Of a stretch of DNA of 48,101 nucleotides, positions 7,501 to 15,074 are shown one piece after another. Position 1 is the first letter of the stretch. The number at the start of each line of letters is the position of its first letter. The notes beneath the pieces were generated by a model that searched no databases, was not told the origin of the DNA, and was given only the letters and a program-made list of their open reading frames with translations. Source of the DNA: an uncultured Bacteroidales bacterium (lineage in GTDB: Bacteria; Bacteroidota; Bacteroidia; Bacteroidales; Bacteroidaceae); the NCBI GenBank assembly GCA_902798615.1, contig CADBXL010000038.1, positions 1 to 48,101 of the forward strand. The letters run 5' to 3'. The translations under genes and the position numbers were made by a program.

Positions 7501-8480
7501 TACTGGATTTTATTCCATATATACTTCAACAGAAAGAACACAACGATTGCAGAGAAGAAACCTGCGATAGCATCGACTGCATAGTGTGGGAGGAGATACA
7601 CAGTTCCCATGCAGAGGAAAATCCAAGGTATAGCCCAGATAAGCACAAACTTGTATTCCTTAAGCCATAGAGCGATTATCATCGTAAGCGTAGAAACACC
7701 GACATGAGAACTTGGGAAAGCTGCTGTTGGGCGTTCTCCCGTTTCATGGGCCTTCTGCACAAGATTACGGAAAAGTCCATCCTCCCAACCTGGGATAGGA
7801 AGGCACTCCGTGTGATTGGCAAAGTATTTTCCCACTTCTGGGAAATGTCCCTTTGCAATCTCATCTACACCAACAGCAAGATAATAGTATTGAGGACCTG
7901 CAACAGGGAAGAGCACGAACACCACATAATATACGAAGAACGAAGTAATCAGTATGAACGACACCTTCTGGAAGTCCTCATATCGCTTGAAGAACACATA
8001 GAACGTAAGTGAAACAAACATCAAGAAATAGAGCGAATAGCCCATTGCCATCAGTTCTGATACTATATGACTTGGATATGCCTTACTCCAAAGAAGTGCA
8101 GGCTGGAATCCGAACAACTTCTGATCCCATGAAGCAAACACATGGTCAAGGTTCTCAAAATGACAGTTCAGTACGTATGTATCTGGATACCACCAACTCA
8201 ACGTCACTAAGAGCAATCCTATACGTGCCAAAGTCATTGCCCTGCAAGGCCATACCCTATACACAAGCCATAATGCAAAAGTAAGCAGCACAACTCTTAC
8301 GCGCCACCATATCAAAGCCTCAGGATTATGTAATGATGTGGAAGTGAATAAAATGACGAAAATGGTAAAAATGGCATAGATAACCATACCTATTTCTACA
8401 GGGAATAGCCATTTCATCGGCTTTTTCTCATTACTTTTAAGGAATAAATCCGACAGAATATTGTTGTTTTTCTTTGCCAT
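7500..8480 (-). CDS. PAP2 superfamily membrane phosphatase
   Basis: The 326-residue membrane protein has several transmembrane helices. The PAP2 catalytic motifs are in the C-terminal third: PTAAFPSSHVGVST (motif 2, with the catalytic histidine) and LLPHYAVDAIAG (motif 3, histidine and aspartate). Motif 1 is weak. The long, membrane-rich N-terminal half resembles the inositol-phosphoryl-ceramide synthase or lipid-phosphate phosphatase subgroup. Probable role: dephosphorylation or phosphotransfer on a lipid phosphate such as undecaprenyl pyrophosphate, phosphatidic acid or a sphingolipid. It starts 1 bp after the stop of the epimerase gene, so the two are co-transcribed. The pair suggests envelope lipid or glycan work; the exact substrate is unknown. 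Confidence 0.85.
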   Translation of the reverse strand: MAKKNNNILSDLFLKSNEKKPMKWLFPVEIGMVIYAIFTIFVILFTSTSLHNPEALIWWRVRVVLLTFALWLVYRVWPCRAMTLARIGLLLVTLSWWYPDTYVLNCHFENLDHVFASWDQKLFGFQPALLWSKAYPSHIVSELMAMGYSLYFLMFVSLTFYVFFKRYEDFQKVSFILITSFFVYYVVFVLFPVAGPQYYYLAVGVDEIAKGHFPEVGKYFANHTECLPIPGWEDGLFRNLVQKAHETGERPTAAFPSSHVGVSTLTMIIALWLKEYKFVLIWAIPWIFLCMGTVYLLPHYAVDAIAGFFSAIVVFFLLKYIWNKIQ

Positions 8481-8481
8481 T

Positions 8482-9477
8482 TTATAACCAACCGTTTTCC
8501 TTATACCATGCGATAGCCTCTTTCACACCGCGCTCCAAATTATACTCTGGCTTAAAATCCATATCACGCTTTGCTGGAGTTATATCGCACATCCAGTTGC
8601 GCTGCTTAAGGATGTTGAACTTATCATTATTCAATGCGCTCATCTTACCTGTCATCTTCATCCAACGGTCACCTACGGCTGTAACAATCCTGAGTACCCA
8701 TATAGGAGCCTTTATGCGGATAAGGAACTTAATGCCCAGTTCCTTCTTGATAAGGTCAGAGAAAGTAACTGACTCATACACATCACCATCACTCAGGAAA
8801 TATGCCTTTCCAACGCATTCATCGTGCTCCATTGACTTGAATACAGCTTGTACCAAGTCCTTCACATATATGAAAGTGATATCCTGACGGTCATATCCCA
8901 CGGCAAAGTCACTATGTCCCTTGATGCTCTTCGCCATGAGGAAATAGTCGGTCTCGCGAGGTCCATATACACCTGTAGGGCGTAGAACAACCAACGGAAG
9001 GTTATCTTGCTGAAAGAGCCATTTCTCAGCTTCATACTTACTTTTTCCGTATGCCGTATTAGGCTGCGGAGTATCAGTATCGAGAATCTCGGTATGAGGC
9101 ATCTTTTCACGAATAGCACCAAATACACTCAACGAAGAAAGGTAAACGAACCGTTTCATCGGCTGATTGGTAGCCTTTAAGGCATTCACGAAATTCTTAG
9201 TACCCTCAGTATTCACCTTGAAGAAATCCTCTGCCTTGATGCACTTGGTAGCACCAGCCGCATGAACCACATAGTCAAATGCGTGATCAGCAAGAACAGT
9301 CTTCAACTGCTCCACATTCCCAAGGTTAAGTTCAAGGAAATTGATACGCTCATCCTTCAAGTACTTCCTGTTGGTACTCTTACGTACAGCAACCCAGACC
9401 TCAAGTCCGCGACTCAATGCTTCTTCCGCTATAAAACTGCCAATGAAGCCTGATGCTCCAGTGATTAGAATCTTCAT
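8482..9477 (-). CDS. NAD-dependent epimerase/dehydratase (extended SDR)
   Basis: The protein has 331 residues with a Rossmann fold. It shows the extended SDR glycine motif TGASGFIG at residues 6-13, the HAAGATK segment, SSLSVFG strand and serine, and the catalytic YGKSKYEAEKWL (YxxxK). The substrate is probably a nucleotide sugar or a sterol/terpenoid-like alcohol, as in many Bacteroidales orthologues annotated only as NAD-dependent epimerase. It is the first gene of an operon with the PAP2 phosphatase. A full promoter lies upstream (9497-9528), divergent from that of rnr. Confidence 0.87.
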   Translation of the reverse strand: MKILITGASGFIGSFIAEEALSRGLEVWVAVRKSTNRKYLKDERINFLELNLGNVEQLKTVLADHAFDYVVHAAGATKCIKAEDFFKVNTEGTKNFVNALKATNQPMKRFVYLSSLSVFGAIREKMPHTEILDTDTPQPNTAYGKSKYEAEKWLFQQDNLPLVVLRPTGVYGPRETDYFLMAKSIKGHSDFAVGYDRQDITFIYVKDLVQAVFKSMEHDECVGKAYFLSDGDVYESVTFSDLIKKELGIKFLIRIKAPIWVLRIVTAVGDRWMKMTGKMSALNNDKFNILKQRNWMCDITPAKRDMDFKPEYNLERGVKEAIAWYKENGWL

Positions 9478-9496
9478 AATGTTATAATATTTTTTG

Positions 9497-9528
9497 CAAA
9501 GTTAATAAATTTCCTCCTCATTTTACAA
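9497..9528 (-). promoter_or_regulatory. Promoter of the epimerase-PAP2 operon
   Basis: On the minus strand there is a TTG (-33) at 9526-9528, a 21-bp spacer and TAACTTTG (-7) at 9497-9504. The ATG is about 20 bp downstream. Confidence 0.6.
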
Positions 9529-9586
9529 TTAAAACTACATAAAAATCGCACTATTGGCAAATTAATAAAAAATTAACATCCCAAAA

Positions 9587-9618
9587 TTGCCTATTCTCGA
9601 TTTTATTTCGTATGTTTG
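9587..9618 (+). promoter_or_regulatory. Promoter of rnr
   Basis: A TTG at 9587-9589, a 21-bp spacer and TATGTTTG at 9611-9618 give a -33/-7 pair. The leader would be roughly 45 nt and includes the word aacccctaaa just before the ATG. The same word precedes the BspA-like gene. Confidence 0.6.
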
Positions 9619-9670
9619 CAGCATAATTATAATAAAATAAAAAGCCACTAACCCCTAAAACAAGAAAAAT

Positions 9671-11917
9671 ATGGCAAAAGGAAAGAAAGCAGGTAAAAGG
9701 CTAAACAAGAAACAAATGGGTGCTCTGCTGGAAGAGTTCTTCCGCGAGAATCCAGGTAAGGCATATTCTTTCAAAGAGATATTCCACAAGTGTCATCTCG
9801 ATACGCATCCTCTGAAGATGCTCGCTATTGACGTACTTGAGGAAATGGCATGGGACGATTTCCTGTCTCGTGCAAGTGAGAATTCCTACAAGCTCAACGA
9901 GAACGGTTCTGTTCTCGAAGGTACGTTCATCACCAAGTTCAATGGCAAGTGCTCCTTCATGCCCGATGGCTCCGACAAACCTATCTTCGTGGCAGAGCGT
10001 AACTCTATGTGGGCGCTCAACGGCGACCGTGTCAAGGTTTCTATGATGGCACGACGTGCAAAGCATATCCGTGAGGCACAGGTTATCGAGATTATCAAGA
10101 GGGCAAAGGATCAGTTTGTCGGTGTTATCAAGGCTGACCGTGAACTTACCTATCTCGTTCCAACTGACCCAATGACGGTTAGTATCTTTATTCCGAAGCG
10201 CAAACTGAAGGACGCCAAGGATGGTGACAGAGCCGTTGTAAAGGTAATAGAGTGGCCTGATGCAGAGCATAGAAGCATCGTGGCAGGTGTTGTTGATGTC
10301 CTTGGAAAGCAAGGTGATAACGATGCTGAGATGAACACAATCCTTGCCCAGTACGGACTTCCATACAAATATCCGAAGGCTGTGGAAGATGCAGCCAACA
10401 AGATAAGCGATGAGATTACTCCCGATGAAATCGCTCGTCGTGAGGATTTTCGCGATGTCTTCACCTGTACTATTGACCCTCATGATGCCAAGGACTTTGA
10501 CGATGCCCTCAGTATTAAGCGTCTCGACAACGGACAATGGGAAGTAGGTGTTCATATCGCCGATGTTAGCCATTATGTAACAGAAGGCTCTGTAATCGAC
10601 AAGGAAGCAAAAGAACGTGCCACAAGTATCTATCTCGTGGATCGTACCATCCCTATGCTTCCAGAGCGACTCTGTAACTATATCTGCTCACTTCGCCCTG
10701 ACGAGGACAAACTCGCCTATTCCGTTATCTTCAATCTCGATAACGATGCTAAGGTAAAGGCATACCGCATCGTTCACACCGTGATACGAAGCAACCGTCG
10801 TTATGCTTACGAGGAAGTACAGGACATTCTCAATGCCAATCTCAACCCTAATCCTAATGTTGAGTTGCCTGAACTTCCAATGGCTGATGCCGATGAAATC
10901 GAGAAAAAAGAAGCTAAGGGAGCATTAAAAGGTGAGAATGCCTATCTCCTCCTTACTCTCGACCGTCTTGCCAAACTCCTTCGTGCCCAGAGGTTCAAGA
11001 ATGGTGCTGTGAAGTTCGACCGTGAAGAGATGCGTTTCGACATCGATGAGACAGGCAAGCCTATCCGTTGCTACTTCAAGCGTTCAAAGGATGCAAACAA
11101 ACTCATCGAGGAGTTCATGCTCCTTGCCAACCGCACAGTAGCCGAGAGCGTAGGTAAGGTAGCAAAGGGTAAGGTTGCAAAGACTTTGCCTTATCGTGTT
11201 CACGATGATCCGGATCCTCAGAAGCTTGAGACCTTGAAATCATTCGTTGCCAAGTTCGGATATAAGATGAAGAGTACAGGCACAAAGGGTGCTACGGCTC
11301 GTTCCCTCAATCAGCTCATGGACAGCGTTGAGGGCAAGAAAGAGTCTAATGTCATACAGCTTGTTGCCCTTCGTGCAATGATGAAAGCGAAGTATTCCGT
11401 TCATAACATCGGTCACTTCGGTCTTGCCTTCGACTACTACACTCACTTCACCTCTCCTATCCGTCGTTATCCTGATACAATGGTTCACCGTCTTCTCACC
11501 CGCTATGAGCAGGGAGGAAAGTCTGTCAATAAGGATAAGTACGAGGAACTTTGCGAACATTCAAGTGAGATGGAGCAGATAGCAGCCAATGCCGAGCGCG
11601 ATTCCATCAAGTATAAGATGGTAGAGTTCATGAGTCAGTACATCGGCTATGAGTTTGATGCCCATATCTCAGGTATAACGAGCTACGGCATATATTGCGA
11701 GATTGACGAGAACCATTGTGAGGGTATGGTACGTATCGAAGACCTCGACGATGACTACTACGAGTTCGACGAGAAGAACTACTGCCTTATCGGTCGCCGC
11801 CGTCATCACACTTATCAACTCGGCGATGAGCTCCGTATCAAGGTAGCAAAGGCAAATCTTGAGAAGAAACAGCTCGACTTTGTGCTTGCCGAAGAAAAAG
11901 GAAAGCAGAAGAAATAA
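9671..11917 (+). CDS. rnr: Ribonuclease R (3'-5' exoribonuclease)
   Basis: The 748-residue protein has the full RNase II/R domain order: a winged-helix-like N-terminus (about 10-80), OB/cold-shock domains (about 82-230), the RNB catalytic domain (about 255-640) and a C-terminal S1 domain (about 655-745). The metal-binding aspartates are seen in DPHDAKDFDDALSI (269-282), and GVHIADVSHYV follows at 293-303. The enzyme degrades structured RNA processively and takes part in rRNA quality control. It is monocistronic, with its own promoter and a strong terminator downstream. Start context is the first ATG after the promoter, with a lysine-rich N-terminus typical of the family. Confidence 0.96.
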   Translation: MAKGKKAGKRLNKKQMGALLEEFFRENPGKAYSFKEIFHKCHLDTHPLKMLAIDVLEEMAWDDFLSRASENSYKLNENGSVLEGTFITKFNGKCSFMPDGSDKPIFVAERNSMWALNGDRVKVSMMARRAKHIREAQVIEIIKRAKDQFVGVIKADRELTYLVPTDPMTVSIFIPKRKLKDAKDGDRAVVKVIEWPDAEHRSIVAGVVDVLGKQGDNDAEMNTILAQYGLPYKYPKAVEDAANKISDEITPDEIARREDFRDVFTCTIDPHDAKDFDDALSIKRLDNGQWEVGVHIADVSHYVTEGSVIDKEAKERATSIYLVDRTIPMLPERLCNYICSLRPDEDKLAYSVIFNLDNDAKVKAYRIVHTVIRSNRRYAYEEVQDILNANLNPNPNVELPELPMADADEIEKKEAKGALKGENAYLLLTLDRLAKLLRAQRFKNGAVKFDREEMRFDIDETGKPIRCYFKRSKDANKLIEEFMLLANRTVAESVGKVAKGKVAKTLPYRVHDDPDPQKLETLKSFVAKFGYKMKSTGTKGATARSLNQLMDSVEGKKESNVIQLVALRAMMKAKYSVHNIGHFGLAFDYYTHFTSPIRRYPDTMVHRLLTRYEQGGKSVNKDKYEELCEHSSEMEQIAANAERDSIKYKMVEFMSQYIGYEFDAHISGITSYGIYCEIDENHCEGMVRIEDLDDDYYEFDEKNYCLIGRRRHHTYQLGDELRIKVAKANLEKKQLDFVLAEEKGKQKK

Positions 11918-11950
11918 TTCAAAAATATATTAAGTGCAGAATGTAATTAA

Positions 11951-11993
11951 AATTATTGGTGTCCGCTAAAAAGATAGACGGACACCAATAATT
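11951..11993. terminator. Bidirectional terminator between rnr and the esterase gene
   Basis: This is a perfect 15-bp stem, aattattggtgtccg (11951-11965) and its complement (11979-11993), with a 13-nt loop. It is AT-rich at its base and lies between two convergent genes. Confidence 0.85.
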
Positions 11994-12025
11994 GTTTACA
12001 CTTACCATGAAAAAAGTATTGCCAA

Positions 12026-13801
12026 CTACTTTATTAGCATCTTTTTTCCATTCTTGATATATAGTCCCTTTGAGGATGCAGAAACCATGCGTCCCTGAAG
12101 GTCATATACAGCATCTGACTGAAGGTTATCATTCGTGGAATTAACCTCATTGATACCTGTAGATGCATTTTTATCAGAAGATAGGATGAGCTGACCAATG
12201 ATACAGTCACTCCATTCAGAAGCAGCAGAATAAACGGCGATTACATAGTTACCCTGCTCTGTAATGTCAAACTCGAAAGTCTGCTGATCTATGCTGGAAA
12301 AGCTATTTGAAGCTACATTACCGATGTTTATGTTAGGAGTGTATGTCTGACTGGCAATACTCGTATTGTCCTCGCGCTTCTCAATGTTCAGTTCTACTGC
12401 ACCGAAATTTGACATATTCCAATTGCAGATTTTGTATTTCAGCGTATAATGACCTGGAGCAAGCGAGAGCGTAGTGCCACCGTCAGCAAGTCCATACTTT
12501 GCCCATCCCTGATGCTCTTTTCCACCTATATTGCGAAAGTAAAGACCATAGTTGAGTCCTCTTGGTGAACCTGTAAACTGCAAAACTCGACAGCCTGATG
12601 AATAGCCGTTGCTATAACCTGTGCGCCTATCATTACTGTCAAAGGTAGTCCAACCTGCTGGCAATACCCCACCCTCGGTAAACTCCGATGAAATGGTGGT
12701 TTCTTTAGTGTTCTGCAGAGTGATTTCAATGGAAGAGGTGCTTGTCTCACCGTCATTATCTGTAGCAACGGCTTTCAAGGTGTGCTTTCCTGCCTTAGCG
12801 CCAGTAAGAACCGCCTGATATGGAGCATTCTCGCAAGTGGCTAACAATGTAGTTCCGTCATAGAACTCCACCTTCTCAACTGTACCATTTGAATCATCGG
12901 CTGTTGCAGTAATGGTGAGGTCAGGGAAGGAAGTCTCTCCGTTAGCCCCAAAGCTGATATATTTGCCTGCTGTCTTAGGTGATGTTATTCTAACGCTTGG
13001 AGAGGTCTTGTTGAGCGAATATTTCTTGCAGAAATTCCAGATTTCACTACCTGTATATACCTTTGTCTCCTTGCTAATCCAGTGACCTTTACCAGCAAGT
13101 TCGAGCAATCTCACCTCAACACCATCGTTACCAGGTCCCCACACATGGAGCTTTGCATTGAAATTGTTGTAATTGCTTGTAACCTTTGCCGTTGCAGGGC
13201 ATCCGTTATGCTTTACCCACACGTTCAGAGCAGGCTTTGCACCACTAAAACTACAGGTTCCATCGTCCGTGCCATGAATATGCAGTATAGGTATAGGACG
13301 CACATTGGCATTTGCAGTTGCGCCACCCATAGGATAGCCGCTTACAGGAGCAAAGGCAGCAATGAGGTCAGGAATCTTATTCATGGCATGATATGTGAAC
13401 ATACCTCCCATGGAGAAACCGCCAAGATATACGCGGTTGCGATCAATCTTATATTGTGTCACCATCTTTTCGATGATAGCCTTAACGAAATTGATGTCTC
13501 GATCGCCCGAAGTGTCCCATGCCCTGTCAATGCCATTAGGAAAGACCACGACAAACTTGGCTGTATCACAAACAGCCTCCATACTTACCTTGTCGTTCTT
13601 GAACTCGGTATTCTGCATCCAGTTGGCATCCTGATTGTAGCCGTGGCAGAAGATAAGCAACGGACGGTTCTCGCCAAGATTTGCTGGCGCATACACGTTG
13701 TACGTACGGTTAGTACCGTTAACTGTTACGTTGTCTGCCTTCATTGGCAGAACAGCTCCCATAAATAATAGGAGGAGTGAGAGAATGGTAATTTTTTTCA
13801 C
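12026..13801 (-). CDS. Secreted CE1/PHB-depolymerase-type esterase with Ig-like domain
   Basis: The protein has 591 residues. After a signal peptide (about 1-22) comes an alpha/beta-hydrolase domain (about 23-265) with PLLIFCHGYNQD (oxyanion region), the nucleophile elbow GGFSMGGMFTYHA, HIHGTDDGTC (acid) and GKGHWIS (histidine). This is the LpqC/feruloyl-esterase type. Next is a bacterial Ig-like domain (about 275-360, VEKVEFYDGTTLLATCENAP), then a beta-rich possibly carbohydrate-binding module (about 370-545). The C-terminal tail (VYDLQGRMV ... KGLYIKNGKKMLIK) resembles sorting tails common on Prevotella secreted enzymes. A role in de-esterifying plant cell-wall polysaccharide is inferred. 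The gene is single, with a -7 box at 13883-13890. Confidence 0.83.
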   Translation of the reverse strand: MKKITILSLLLLFMGAVLPMKADNVTVNGTNRTYNVYAPANLGENRPLLIFCHGYNQDANWMQNTEFKNDKVSMEAVCDTAKFVVVFPNGIDRAWDTSGDRDINFVKAIIEKMVTQYKIDRNRVYLGGFSMGGMFTYHAMNKIPDLIAAFAPVSGYPMGGATANANVRPIPILHIHGTDDGTCSFSGAKPALNVWVKHNGCPATAKVTSNYNNFNAKLHVWGPGNDGVEVRLLELAGKGHWISKETKVYTGSEIWNFCKKYSLNKTSPSVRITSPKTAGKYISFGANGETSFPDLTITATADDSNGTVEKVEFYDGTTLLATCENAPYQAVLTGAKAGKHTLKAVATDNDGETSTSSIEITLQNTKETTISSEFTEGGVLPAGWTTFDSNDRRTGYSNGYSSGCRVLQFTGSPRGLNYGLYFRNIGGKEHQGWAKYGLADGGTTLSLAPGHYTLKYKICNWNMSNFGAVELNIEKREDNTSIASQTYTPNINIGNVASNSFSSIDQQTFEFDITEQGNYVIAVYSAASEWSDCIIGQLILSSDKNASTGINEVNSTNDNLQSDAVYDLQGRMVSASSKGLYIKNGKKMLIK

Positions 13802-13882
13802 GTCAAAAATGATTTAGGTTGCAGAGATCTACAAGTATTCCTTGTATTTCGATGCACAATGTTATTAATTAATAAGTGGTTG

Positions 13883-13890
13883 CAAAAATA
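13883..13890 (-). promoter_or_regulatory. -7 box of the secreted esterase gene
   Basis: Minus-strand TATTTTTG lies about 80 bp before the ATG. The 222 bp between this gene and the CapA-like gene hold no other feature beyond this box. Confidence 0.45.
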
Positions 13891-14024
13891 GTAATAATTC
13901 CTGAACCAGCAAAATATTTTCGCATTTTTTTATTTATAGATCCATATTGGTTTTCTCCTTTTCAAACGTATAAGGTGTAAAGGAAACCTCTTTAGAGCCT
14001 CTATTATGGAATGAGGGTTGCAAG

Positions 14025-15074
14025 TTATAAGGGACTTGTATGGGAGGAAGAAGGGATTGGTCGCCCTTGTTCTATATTTACTGACACGGAGTCTGCCTTT
14101 AGTGTTCCGTCACTATGGAAAGTGAGACTCGCAATCATAGATACCCTTGCCTTGGGGACTTTCTGGTCGAAGACAAAGTTGCCGATGCTATAATAGACTG
14201 GCATTTTACCTATGGTGTCTATTGGCTGGAGGATGTGGGGATGATGCCCGATGACGGCAGATACTCCTGCCTCGGAAAGTCGGTGGGCAAGAGCGCGTTG
14301 ACGGATGCTTGGATAGGGTTGAAACTCCACACCCCAATGTAATACCACTACAATGTGAGTTTCTGGGTACTTATGATGGAAATCACTGATTTCATCGAGC
14401 AGTTCTTTCTCGGTAGGCTGGGCAATTCCCGGCTTATCGTCTATTCTGCACCAATTCTCTATCGTGAGAGTGGTGGCGTTGAACAGAGCCACGCTAATAC
14501 CATCTTTCTCAATAAGTACAGGCGACATCTGCTCTTTGAAGTTTTTGCCATAACCTAATGGTGTGATTCCTGCCTCTGTGAGATGTTGTGCCGTAGCTTG
14601 AAGCCCACGTCTGCCTTGATCGTTGGTATGGTTATTAGCCATTGCTGCGTGAGTTATACCCGCCTCTTTCAAGTCTTTTGCCCAACGAGCATCAGCACGA
14701 AAGATATACTTCTTATTGACCGGTGAAACGGTATCTGTGAGTGGGCATTCAAGATTCACGACCACAGCATCAGCCTCACGGAATATAGGTGTTACTTCCT
14801 CGAAGAGATAGCTAATACCTCTATACTCCGCCATGTGGCGAACTCCACGGTCAAGGAGAACATCGCCCGTGAAGAGTATAGTGAGGGAAGCCCCCCCAGC
14901 CCCCGAGGGGGAGATTGGGTGATGGGTGGTGGGTGATGGCTGATTGCAACTTGCAAAAAGATAAACTAACAAACAGTTAACACCCAACACCGAACACCAG
15001 CTTTTAACCTTTGACCTTAGTCCTTTGACTTTAGACAAAGATTTAACATCCTGCACTATAGAAAACCTCCTCAT
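14025..15074 (-). CDS. CapA family (poly-gamma-glutamate synthesis-type) lipoprotein
   Basis: The metallophosphatase-fold CapA domain spans about 280 residues: LTILFTGDVLLDRGVR, VVNLECPLTD, MANNHTNDQGRRGL, VVVLHWGVEFQ and VIGHHPHILQP, ending in VYYSIGNFVFDQ. All metal-site residues appear present. CapA proteins act in poly-gamma-glutamate capsule handling, but many Bacteroidota members have no such capsule locus, as here. The frame is open to 15350, but that part overlaps the DUF3160 gene. The ATG at 15074 is the likeliest start, giving a 31-bp overlap, and a lipobox VYLFASC follows. The region from the start to the catalytic domain, and the last residues (PSSSHTSPL), are encoded by dispersed repeats, so the true N-terminus is uncertain. 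Confidence 0.78.
   Translation of the reverse strand: MRRFSIVQDVKSLSKVKGLRSKVKSWCSVLGVNCLLVYLFASCNQPSPTTHHPISPSGAGGASLTILFTGDVLLDRGVRHMAEYRGISYLFEEVTPIFREADAVVVNLECPLTDTVSPVNKKYIFRADARWAKDLKEAGITHAAMANNHTNDQGRRGLQATAQHLTEAGITPLGYGKNFKEQMSPVLIEKDGISVALFNATTLTIENWCRIDDKPGIAQPTEKELLDEISDFHHKYPETHIVVVLHWGVEFQPYPSIRQRALAHRLSEAGVSAVIGHHPHILQPIDTIGKMPVYYSIGNFVFDQKVPKARVSMIASLTFHSDGTLKADSVSVNIEQGRPIPSSSHTSPL
14883..15055. repeat. Block of three low-complexity repeats within the CapA N-terminal coding region
   Basis: Three repeat types sit side by side. A CCCCCAGCCCCCGAGGGGG palindrome lies at about 14890-14912. Runs of a ggtg(a/t)tgggtg unit lie at 14914-14938 and, inverted, at 14979-14997. A ctttgac/cttag series lies at 15001-15045. 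The same classes occur at 7406-7500, 40647-40690 and 19876-19950 respectively. Confidence 0.7.

Noticed and set aside
12007-12057. Short plus-strand ORF starting ATGAAAAAAGTATTG after the rnr terminator
   Set aside because: It is only about 16 codons and antisense to the end of the esterase gene.
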